A stretch of 14,796 bases of DNA from contig JALZUV010000244.1 of the NCBI GenBank assembly GCA_023301245.1, forward strand, positions 1-14,796, given 5' to 3'. Numbering within the stretch: the stretch's first letter is position 1; each line of letters begins with the position of its first letter. The DNA comes from Rickettsiales bacterium (GTDB lineage Bacteria > Pseudomonadota > Alphaproteobacteria > Rickettsiales > JALZUV01). Of the stretch, positions 6,861 to 13,048 are shown piece after piece. The notes under the pieces are model-generated. The model searched no databases. It saw only the letters and a list, made by a program, of their open reading frames with translations, and was not told the DNA's origin. Both the position numbers and the translations under genes were made by a program.

Positions 6861-8024
6861 CTAAACTTCTTTAAACTTAATATTGCCTGTTTCAGGGTCT
6901 AGGATGGCGGCACGTTTGCCGTCCATTAGGTCGATAGCATCTTTGCCAAATACTTCGAAGCGCCAGCCGTTTAGTAGGGGATGGTCTTTATCGACCTCTT
7001 CCATGGCGGCGAAACCTTCTAGCGTTTCGCGGTTGGCGATGAAGCTAGCCGAAACATCATGCTGCCTTGTGTTTTGCTTCATTAGCAACCGTAGCATTTC
7101 TAGGCGGCCTTCGGTTTTGGCTGTGGTGCGCTTTTGGCGGATGAGTTCAGGAAATTCAGACGCGGGTAAATCAGGCAGTGCTTCGCATAAGCGCCATAGC
7201 TCGTCGCGCCACGGGCCTTTTAAATGCTGCGGGAAGCCGCGTGTACGTTTCATGGCTTCTTCATTTTTCGGTAGATTAGTCGCCAGCTCGGTCAATATAT
7301 CATCGCGGATGACGCGCACTCGTGGCACGTCTTTCGTTTGCGCTTTATCTTCACGCCAAGCGGCTAGCTGCTTTAGACGGCCTAAATGTTCTGGCTTTTT
7401 CGCACGGAAACGAATGCGCTGCCATGCACGGTCAGGCTCAACAAAATAAAGCTCAGGATCTTCTAGCGATTGCATTTCAGCTTCCAGCCAATGAGTGCGG
7501 CCACGTTTTTCGAGCTCTTCCACCATCGAAAGATAAGCGCCACGAAGGTGAGTAACATCGCCAATGGCATATTCTAATTGCGAATCGGTCAGTGGGCGTT
7601 GCGACCAATCGGTAAAGCGTTGGCCTTTGTCAATTTGTGTATCTAAGCGTTTGCGAACAAGCGCTTCATAACCCAAATTATCGCCCATACCCAGCACTTG
7701 CGCGGCGATTTGCGTATCGAAGAGAGGGGATGGAACTTCATCCATCATGCGATAGAAAATTTCCAAATCTTGACGCGCAGCATGCAGAACTTTCAGCACT
7801 TTCTTATTCGCGAGCAGGTCGAACAGCGGCTGCATGTCGAGCCCTTCGGCCAGCGGATCAATAGCGGCCTCTTGCTTTTCGCCACCAATTTGCAAAAGGC
7901 AAAGTAATGGGAAGTAAGTTTTTTCACGCAAGAATTCTGTATCAAGCGTAATGAACGGTTCTTTGCTTAAAGCTTTACAAAATTTGCTAAGCTCTTTGCT
8001 GTCGGTAATTAAAGTAACACTCAT
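6861..8024 (-). CDS. rnd: Ribonuclease D
   Basis: RNase D is a 3'-5' exoribonuclease that trims tRNA and other small RNA precursors. The 387 residues hold a DEDDy exonuclease domain: Asp28 and Glu30 in T-L-D-T-E-F, Asp86 in A-A-R-Q-D-L-E, and Tyr152 and Asp156 in Y-A-I-G-D-V. An HRDC domain follows (about 207-285), then a second helical HRDC-like region. Length is close to E. coli RNase D (375). All catalytic residues are present. The ATG overlaps the stop of the upstream mutT as ATGA, so translation is coupled. This is the last gene of the greA - unknown - mutT - rnd unit. Confidence 0.95.
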   Translation of the reverse strand: MSVTLITDSKELSKFCKALSKEPFITLDTEFLREKTYFPLLCLLQIGGEKQEAAIDPLAEGLDMQPLFDLLANKKVLKVLHAARQDLEIFYRMMDEVPSPLFDTQIAAQVLGMGDNLGYEALVRKRLDTQIDKGQRFTDWSQRPLTDSQLEYAIGDVTHLRGAYLSMVEELEKRGRTHWLEAEMQSLEDPELYFVEPDRAWQRIRFRAKKPEHLGRLKQLAAWREDKAQTKDVPRVRVIRDDILTELATNLPKNEEAMKRTRGFPQHLKGPWRDELWRLCEALPDLPASEFPELIRQKRTTAKTEGRLEMLRLLMKQNTRQHDVSASFIANRETLEGFAAMEEVDKDHPLLNGWRFEVFGKDAIDLMDGKRAAILDPETGNIKFKEV

Positions 8025-8428
8025 ATATTACGCATAAAGCGTGTGAGCGGTTGAAGCAATGGCGCATCGGCTGGCGGCATGTTTAATCGGGTTAATCCTG
8101 CGGCATCTGTCCATTTAAGGTCACTATGCTCAACGGCGCGCGGCTGTCCATACCAACGCGTGCAGCCGTAAAGCAGCATAATTAGCTGAAAATCATCATA
8201 TTTATGTGCAACAAAGTTAATCGGTTGAAGGTCTTTTTGCGTCACTTTGATATTGAGCTCTTCTTTTAGTTCGCGCACAAGGCATTGCTCGGGCGTTTCA
8301 GCTTCTTCAATTTTACCACCGGGGAATTCCCATAATCCAGCCATGTGTTTTCCTTGAGGTCGCTGGGCAACTAGCACGCGGTTATTACCATCGACCAACG
8401 CGACAGCGGACACATTAATAATACTCAT
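8021..8428 (-). CDS. mutT: Nudix hydrolase, MutT-type 8-oxo-dGTP diphosphatase
   Basis: This 135-residue Nudix protein probably cleans oxidised dGTP from the nucleotide pool. The Nudix box runs from Gly38 to Ile60: G-x5-E44-x7-R52-E53-L-x-E56-E57, with Asn in place of the last Gly. The preceding H-M-A-G-L-W-E-F-P-G-G is typical of MutT and of the MutY C-terminal domain. N-terminal V-A-L-V-D-G-N-N-R-V-L-V-A-Q-R-P also fits MutT. Substrate is by family similarity only, since Nudix proteins vary. It overlaps the upstream unknown gene and the downstream rnd by four bases each. Confidence 0.88.
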   Translation of the reverse strand: MSIINVSAVALVDGNNRVLVAQRPQGKHMAGLWEFPGGKIEEAETPEQCLVRELKEELNIKVTQKDLQPINFVAHKYDDFQLIMLLYGCTRWYGQPRAVEHSDLKWTDAAGLTRLNMPPADAPLLQPLTRFMRNI

Positions 8429-8994
8429 GATTGCAATACCATCTTCGCCTCTAAATAGCGTTTTTCCATCACCTCGAACATCGCGGTGATGACAGAAACT
8501 TCGCCTTCATATTGCCCGATATGGTCGTGGGTGGTAACGCATAATGCTTCGGTTTTAGCATCCAGTTGGCTGCCACAATAATTGTCAGCCTTTAGCACCA
8601 GCCTATCGAGCCGGCTAATTCTACCGCGAATCTTATTATCCATCGCTATGATAGTTTTGCGTGTAGTTGCAATGCGCTGCTGGACAGCCTTCGCATCGGC
8701 CACGGAATCTTTCGGATTATCAATCACGCTAATATAGCCTGCTTCTTCATGCGCTAAAATTTTAGGTTTTGTGGCCGAGAATATCGCATGAAATTTAGTC
8801 AACTCGCTAATCACTCCCCTAAGGTTTACCACTGGGGCAATAGTAACTGGAACGAGGTTGGGGATACTCGCCACTTTCAGCATTTTTGGAACATCGATAA
8901 TCACTTTATTGACTGTCGCCGAAAGCGCAGGCAATGCGGCCATCATTATAATAGCCAACGCAGCAGCGCCAAAAACTCTATTTAAATTCAACAT
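8425..8994 (-). CDS. Exported helical protein of unknown function
   Basis: I do not recognise this 189-residue protein. It starts with a clear Sec signal peptide: N-L-N-R, a hydrophobic core (about 8-22) and A-L-S-A as a plausible cleavage site after residue 26. The mature part is about 160 residues, mostly charged and helical from 95 on, with no membrane segment. It has exactly two cysteines, Cys140 and Cys152, which could form a disulfide in the periplasm. Its ATG lies inside the 3' end of greA (17-base overlap) and its end overlaps mutT by four bases. It is therefore an integral member of the operon and surely translated. The role of an exported protein between greA and mutT is unclear. 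Confidence 0.8.
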   Translation of the reverse strand: MLNLNRVFGAAALAIIMMAALPALSATVNKVIIDVPKMLKVASIPNLVPVTIAPVVNLRGVISELTKFHAIFSATKPKILAHEEAGYISVIDNPKDSVADAKAVQQRIATTRKTIIAMDNKIRGRISRLDRLVLKADNYCGSQLDAKTEALCVTTHDHIGQYEGEVSVITAMFEVMEKRYLEAKMVLQS

Positions 8995-9451
8995 TTAGAA
9001 TTTCGTAATATTTCAAGCCTTTTGGCGTGGTAATTTCAACCGAGCTACCAACGGCTTTACCCATTAATCCACGCGCGATGGGCGCAGTGTAAGAAATTTT
9101 ACGCAGTTTTAAATCAGCCTCATCATCACCAACGATTTGATAAAGGAGCTCTTCTTCTGTATCTTCATCTACCAGCTTAACCGTGGCGCCAAATTTAACC
9201 GTATCGCCCGTGAGGGATTTTACATCTACCTGCTCGGCATGGCCAATTTTATATTCCAGCTCGCCAATGCGGCCTTCGGTGAAGCTTTGTTGCTCACGCG
9301 CGGCGTGATATTCAGCATTCTCTTTTAAGTCGCCATGCTCGCGGGCAGCGGCAATGGCTTTAATAATGCGTGGACGCACAACATTTTTCAGCTCTTTAAT
9401 CTCGATTTCCATCGCGACATAGCCTTCTTTAGTAACGGGTACTTTATCCAT
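8978..9451 (-). CDS. greA: Transcription elongation factor GreA
   Basis: GreA enters the RNA polymerase secondary channel and stimulates cleavage of backtracked RNA. The 157 residues match the family length. The N-terminal antiparallel coiled coil spans about 8-75. Its tip R-E-H-G-D-L-K-E-N-A-E-Y carries the acidic residues Asp41 and Glu44 that position the catalytic metal. The C-terminal FKBP-like domain (about 80-157) contains Y-T-A-P-I-A-R-G-L-M-G-K-A-V-G. The start is fixed by AAGAGAAG with short spacing. It heads the operon with the exported unknown, mutT and rnd. Confidence 0.96.
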   Translation of the reverse strand: MDKVPVTKEGYVAMEIEIKELKNVVRPRIIKAIAAAREHGDLKENAEYHAAREQQSFTEGRIGELEYKIGHAEQVDVKSLTGDTVKFGATVKLVDEDTEEELLYQIVGDDEADLKLRKISYTAPIARGLMGKAVGSSVEITTPKGLKYYEILNVEFK

Positions 9452-9482
9452 CTGACTTCTCTTATTGAATTTGCAAAAAAAG

Positions 9483-9510
9483 ACATTAGCAAAAAGGCGG
9501 CTGATTGCAA
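9483..9510 (-). promoter_or_regulatory. Promoter of the greA operon
   Basis: On the minus strand TTGCAA (9510-9505) is followed by 16 bases and TAATGT (9488-9483), preceded by TGC as an extended -10. The predicted leader is about 25 bases and contains the greA Shine-Dalgarno, in contrast to the leaderless arrangement of purB and hldD. Confidence 0.5.
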
Positions 9511-9557
9511 GTAAACCTCTTCATACTAAGTTAAGAATTTTATGAGAGACTAGCTTT

Positions 9558-9791
9558 ATGAACGAATTTGACTCATTGGATGAAATCCAACAAGCGGCGA
9601 TATTAGTATCAGCCAAAACACGACACTTCCTTGATGGTAGCCCACAAGGCGACAAGCAAGAGGCCATATTAGCCTACGCCCATAAGCTCGCCGAAAACCC
9701 GCAAATAGTCGAGCGCGTCACCAACGCCTATATGGCCAAACAAGCCCGCAACCGCGACCCCCTAGCGGCACTGGGCAACCTAGGCTGGTAA
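9558..9791 (+). CDS. Small hypothetical soluble protein
   Basis: This is a 77-residue protein without membrane segment or signal. It is polar, helical in appearance, and ends L-A-A-L-G-N-L-G-W. I do not recognise a family. GAGAGA at about 9544-9549 with eight bases to the ATG is a good ribosome site, and codon use resembles the neighbours, so I believe it is expressed. It is divergent from greA and stands alone; an imperfect hairpin follows it. Its function cannot be told from the sequence. Confidence 0.6.
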   Translation: MNEFDSLDEIQQAAILVSAKTRHFLDGSPQGDKQEAILAYAHKLAENPQIVERVTNAYMAKQARNRDPLAALGNLGW

Positions 9792-9818
9792 CCCCAAACC
9801 AACGCTAATATACGCATT

Positions 9819-9873
9819 ATTCATTACTCTCCAATTCATTTAGAACAGACTCTGTCCAGTAATGATGAATTTT
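9819..9873 (+). terminator. Imperfect hairpin after the small hypothetical gene
   Basis: ATTCATTACT (9819-9828) can pair with AGTAATG-AT-GAAT (9858-9870) with a two-base bulge, followed by TTTT. A second helix, AATTCAT (9833-9839) with ATGAATT (9865-9871), competes with it. The stems are AT-rich, so this is at best a weak terminator. Confidence 0.3.
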
Positions 9874-9949
9874 GTATCTGCTTGCCCCCCCCCTAGTTAG
9901 GACAAGGCCCAAATAATATCAGGCAGTTCTTTTTCCGTTATTTCAGAAC

Positions 9950-10342
9950 CTAAAACAAATATCTTTGATCAAAATCTTTTGCCGTTTTTTCATCAAAAAC
10001 CTCAAGGTTTTTATTTTTAAGAAACTCATTAAAGTCAGGCGAATAATAGAAAATTAATGGCTCGGTCATGGATGTATCCATATAGAAATGTGCAAAACCT
10101 TGGTCTGCTCCACCATAAATCGCAGTATCGGTGAGAATATATTTATTGATACTTCTTTCAATCAGTAAATGCCCCTGCTCATTATAGAGGCTAGCATCTT
10201 TTGCGTTATACCCATCAGGACATATTCTAAAACCACTCGGCAATTCATGGCAAAAGAAAGCAATATCTGAGTTTTTTATTGAACCCAGCACGACATAACA
10301 ACAAACACTGAAAATAATAAGGCTTTTTAATAGTTTTGGCAT
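9950..10342 (-). CDS. Hypothetical protein with N-terminal membrane anchor or signal
   Basis: This 130-residue protein is not recognised. The N-terminus (K-L-L-K-S-L-I-I-F-S-V-C-C-Y-V-V-L) is an uncleaved anchor or a signal peptide. The pair Cys14/Cys15 is not in a clean lipobox. The rest, about 105 residues, is rich in Tyr, Phe and Asp with Cys31 and Cys41, and could be a small beta-rich exported domain. An AAAAGG ribosome site six bases before the ATG supports the start. Base composition looks more AT-rich than the flanking housekeeping genes, and it lies next to a phage remnant, so it may be acquired. No homology is claimed. Confidence 0.55.
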   Translation of the reverse strand: MPKLLKSLIIFSVCCYVVLGSIKNSDIAFFCHELPSGFRICPDGYNAKDASLYNEQGHLLIERSINKYILTDTAIYGGADQGFAHFYMDTSMTEPLIFYYSPDFNEFLKNKNLEVFDEKTAKDFDQRYLF

Positions 10343-10395
10343 TGCACGCCTTTTTAAGTTAAATATTGATAAAGCGTTATCTTTTTAAACTTATA

Positions 10396-10788
10396 TCACA
10401 GGACAATATTAATTTCACTGCTCCATTCTTCCACCGCAACAGGCTCGGCATGACAGCGGCAGCCTTAGTCATCGCCGGGGTGGCCGCCTGTCGGTGGGTT
10501 GCTCCATGCGAAGGTTTGACCGTTGCGGGCGGCGTGGCGAGAGCGTACATCTGAATCGCCGACCGTGCGCCAAATGTAATGAGTGTGGCCAGCCGTTTGC
10601 TGCTGCTCGTTTGAGAGTTGGCTCATCTTACATTCGCTGATGAGCGCCATTAGCTGGGCATCAAGATGTTGAAGCGCTGCCAGCTCATCGCCAAGCCCCA
10701 AACGATGGGCTTTTTGGATTAGGTTTTGCGTCATTTTGGCGGAATCTTGCAAGCAGGGCATATAGGGCGTGGAGGTGAGATTTTTCAT
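10396..10788 (-). pseudogene. Phage Mu gpF-like head protein fragment with in-frame stop
   Basis: The intact reading frame runs from 10788 to 10465 (107 residues). Its last third reads H-Y-I-W-R-T-V-G-D-S-D-V-R, then H-A-A-R-N-G, then N-P-P-T-G-G-H-P-G-D-D. This is the pattern of the C-terminal part of phage Mu gpF-like (minor head/head morphogenesis) proteins, which normally go on as D-Y-x-C-R-C. Here a TAA (10467-10465) follows D-D, and the same frame then continues G-C-R-C-H-A-E-P-V to a TGA at 10398-10396. So one TAY to TAA change, or a base error, explains the break. The N-terminal 70 residues are helical and do not resemble the upstream part of a full-length head protein (usually much longer). 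This is a remnant. No other phage genes are around it. The identification rests on motif memory, not a search. Confidence 0.6.
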
Positions 10789-10841
10789 CTGTTCAGCGTA
10801 ATCGCTATATCATTAGGCGGAAGTGGGTTAAGTGACCGAAT

Positions 10842-10876
10842 TTGATTGAATTTAACGCTATCAATACTATAAGGGG
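10842..10876 (+). promoter_or_regulatory. purQ promoter candidate and ribosome site
   Basis: TTGATT (10842-10847), 17 bases and TACTAT (10865-10870) form a plausible promoter. The overlapping TATAAG (10868-10873) is an alternative -10. AAGGGG (10871-10876) is a good Shine-Dalgarno for the ATG at 10881. It would be lost from a transcript beginning at the spacing predicted here, so either start site or leader use is uncertain. Confidence 0.4.
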
Positions 10877-10880
10877 CGCT

Positions 10881-11597
10881 ATGAAAGCGTCTGTTATAGT
10901 ATTCCCCGGTTCTAATTGTGACCGCGATGTGTTCTCTGTGCTGCAATCAGCATGGGGTTTGAGTGGCTTGCCTGAGGGCAGCGATTCCGAGCATGAAGTG
11001 CAAAAAGTGTGGCATGGCGACAGTCAATTGCCTGAGTCTGACTTGGTCGTTTTACCGGGTGGATTCTCTTACGGCGATTATTTGCGTTCAGGCGCAATGT
11101 CTGCGCGCTCGCCTATTATGAGCCAAGTGATTGAGCACGCTAATAAAGGCGGCAAAGTTCTCGGCATTTGCAACGGTTTTCAGGTTCTAACTGAAAGCGG
11201 CCTGCTTAAAGGCACGTTGATGCGTAATCGCGATTTAAAATTCATCTGTAAAGACACGCACCTGCGCGTGGAAAATACCGATTCTGCTTTCACCAGCGCA
11301 TACTCTGCAAAGCAAGTGGTGAATATTCCTGTGGCGCATCATGATGGCAATTACTTCGCTGACGACGCGACAATCAAACATCTGGAAGATAACAACCTTG
11401 TTGCCTTCCGCTATGTAACCGAAAATGGCGAAGCTTCGGATGAAGCTAACCCCAACGGTTCACGCAATAACATTGCTGGCATCTTTAATGAAACCCGAAA
11501 CGTTCTGGGTATGATGCCCCATCCTGAACGCCACGCCGACGCCCAACTTGGCAGCACCGATGGTCGCGCCATGTTTGAAGCCCTATTAGCGGCGTAA
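10881..11597 (+). CDS. purQ: Phosphoribosylformylglycinamidine synthase subunit PurQ
   Basis: PurQ is the glutaminase subunit of the three-part FGAM synthase (PurS-PurQ-PurL). It supplies ammonia for the fourth step of purine synthesis. The 238 residues form a class I amidotransferase domain. F-P-G-S-N-C-D-R-D lies at the N-terminus. P-G-G-F-S-Y-G-D-Y-L-R-S-G-A is at 59-72. The nucleophile Cys97 is in L-G-I-C-N-G-F, and the His214/Glu216 pair is in M-P-H-P-E-R. The ATG at 10881 is chosen because AAGGGG lies four bases before it and the protein starts as the family does. An in-frame extension to 10842 adds residues not seen in PurQ. The gene lacks purS directly upstream and purL downstream, which often accompany it. 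The DEAD-box gene follows after 23 bases. Confidence 0.95.
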   Translation: MKASVIVFPGSNCDRDVFSVLQSAWGLSGLPEGSDSEHEVQKVWHGDSQLPESDLVVLPGGFSYGDYLRSGAMSARSPIMSQVIEHANKGGKVLGICNGFQVLTESGLLKGTLMRNRDLKFICKDTHLRVENTDSAFTSAYSAKQVVNIPVAHHDGNYFADDATIKHLEDNNLVAFRYVTENGEASDEANPNGSRNNIAGIFNETRNVLGMMPHPERHADAQLGSTDGRAMFEALLAA

Positions 11598-11620
11598 ATA
11601 AACAGAAATGAAAAAATAAA

Positions 11621-12949
11621 ATGGAAAAATTTGCGGAACTAGAACTTCCTTACGCACTTAATTCTGCCTTGAAAAAGATGGGTTACGAAAAACCCACTCC
11701 TATTCAAGCAAAAGCAATCCCGCTCGCCCTAGACGGCCGCGATATTTTGGGTTCAGCCCAAACAGGTACGGGTAAAACCGCTGCCTTTGGTATTCCACTG
11801 GTTGCACATTTAATGAGCAACTCAAAGGGCTCGGCACTGGTGCTTTGCCCCACCCGTGAACTTGCAATGCAGGTAATGGGTATTTTGAGAGAACTGACTA
11901 GCCGTCAGAAAAGCCTAAAATCAGCATTGCTGATTGGTGGCGAGTCGATGGGTAAGCAGTTTGCACAGCTTGCTGCGCGCCCTCGTATTATCGTTGGTAC
12001 TCCAGGGCGTATTAATGACCACCTAGAACGTGGAAAATTAATGCTGCATGATGCCAAATTTTTGGTACTGGATGAAACGGATAGAATGCTCGATATGGGC
12101 TTTGAAAGCCAACTGGAAGAAATGTTCCGCTTTATGCCGAAAGTTCGCCAGACGCTTTTATTTTCAGCGACCCTGCCCAATAGCATTGTGAAAATCTCAA
12201 AGAAATATTTGGTAAACCCTGAACGCGTGTCGGTTGATGCGACGAACGAAACCGCAAAAAATGTTGAGATTAAAGAAATCAAAATCGCCCATAGCGAAAA
12301 GTTCGGCAAGCTAGTGGAAGAACTTGGCAAGCGCGAAGGTTCGGTGATTGTATTTGTTAAAACCAAACGCGGTTGCGACAATTTGGCTGAAAAGCTGCAT
12401 AAGAAAGACTTTAAAGTGCGCGCCATTCATGGCGACCTAAAACAATCACAGCGCAAACGCGTATTGCAAGGTTTCCGCGATTCTGACTATCGTATTTTGA
12501 TTGCAACTGATGTTGCAGCGCGTGGTCTTGATGTTCCGCATATTGAACATGTAGTAAATTACGATTTACCAAGCGTGCCAGAAGATTACATTCACCGCGT
12601 AGGCCGCACAGGTCGCGCCGGTGCTGATGGCCATTCACTTTGCTTTATCTCACCTGAAGAAGCAGACAAATGGTATGATATTCAAGTAATGCTCGACCCT
12701 AAAGGCGAACATGGCAAGCGCCCTCCTAAAACCAGTGGTGGCGGTGGAAACCGTAATCGTAACGCTAGCGGTGGCGGTGGCGGTGCTAAGAAAAAAAGCT
12801 ATAACAGCAAACCAAAAGGCGGCAACGACGGTGATGGGCATAAAAGCGCATGGCAAAAACGTCGTTCAGCTGATGGCAAGCCCACAGGTGGCGGCAAGCC
12901 CAACAGATCCAAACCAAAAGGCGACAAACCTTCTGACGGAAGCAACTAA
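11621..12949 (+). CDS. DEAD-box RNA helicase (RhlE-like) with DETD motif II
   Basis: This is an ATP-dependent RNA helicase, likely acting in ribosome assembly or mRNA turnover. The 442 residues hold two RecA-like domains and a low-complexity tail. The motifs, in order, are: Q motif P-T-P-I-Q (26-30), Walker A A-Q-T-G-T-G-K-T with Lys52, P-T-R-E-L-A (77-82), G-G (106-107), T-P-G-R (127-130), motif II D-E-T-D (151-154), S-A-T (182-184), A-T-D-V-A-A-R-G-L-D (295-304) and H-R-V-G-R-T-G-R (325-332). The Thr for Ala in motif II is unusual for this group but keeps both acidic residues, so ATP hydrolysis should remain. From about 361 the tail is Gly, Lys, Asn and Arg-rich, as in RhlE-type proteins, and probably binds RNA. 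It follows purQ by 23 bases with a weak ribosome site. Confidence 0.94.
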   Translation: MEKFAELELPYALNSALKKMGYEKPTPIQAKAIPLALDGRDILGSAQTGTGKTAAFGIPLVAHLMSNSKGSALVLCPTRELAMQVMGILRELTSRQKSLKSALLIGGESMGKQFAQLAARPRIIVGTPGRINDHLERGKLMLHDAKFLVLDETDRMLDMGFESQLEEMFRFMPKVRQTLLFSATLPNSIVKISKKYLVNPERVSVDATNETAKNVEIKEIKIAHSEKFGKLVEELGKREGSVIVFVKTKRGCDNLAEKLHKKDFKVRAIHGDLKQSQRKRVLQGFRDSDYRILIATDVAARGLDVPHIEHVVNYDLPSVPEDYIHRVGRTGRAGADGHSLCFISPEEADKWYDIQVMLDPKGEHGKRPPKTSGGGGNRNRNASGGGGGAKKKSYNSKPKGGNDGDGHKSAWQKRRSADGKPTGGGKPNRSKPKGDKPSDGSN

Positions 12950-13001
12950 GTAAAAAATAACCAACCGCGAAACCACCAACCTAGCGGCAACCGATAAAGT
13001 T

Positions 13002-13017
13002 TCATGCTATCGCATGA
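13002..13017. other. Short inverted repeat upstream of typA
   Basis: TCATGC-TATC-GCATGA is a perfect six-base inverted repeat with a four-base loop, in the 93-99-base gap between the helicase gene and typA. It could be part of a helicase terminator or an operator overlapping the typA promoter. There is no T tract after it (TAAAATC follows). Confidence 0.3.
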
Positions 13018-13030
13018 TAAAATCAGAAAA

Positions 13031-13036
13031 TAAAAT
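13031..13036 (+). promoter_or_regulatory. Possible -10 box of typA
   Basis: TAAAAT followed by A-G-A-G-A-T and the ATG at 13043 gives the same six-base distance seen at purB and hldD. No good -35 box is visible. A similar TAAAAT lies at 13018-13023 and would give a leader of about 13-19 bases containing AGAG. Confidence 0.3.
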
Positions 13037-13048
13037 AGAGATATGACC

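Noticed and set aside
6883..7907. Plus-strand reading frames opposite rnd
   Set aside because: They are mirror images of rnd codons. rnd has all DEDDy residues and is coupled to mutT.
9885..9893. C9 tract as a phase-variation switch
   Set aside because: It lies outside any coding frame and far from a start codon or clear promoter spacer.
10465..10467. Recoding of TAA as a sense codon in the phage fragment
   Set aside because: All other genes in the window use TAA as a normal stop (for example PurQ and the helicase). Decay or a base error is simpler.
10366..10554. 62-residue plus-strand frame
   Set aside because: It is opposite the phage fragment. It has no ribosome site and no family pattern.
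11905..12856. Minus-strand frames opposite the helicase gene
   Set aside because: The plus strand carries every DEAD-box motif in order. The antisense frames are Ser/Thr/Arg-rich by-products.
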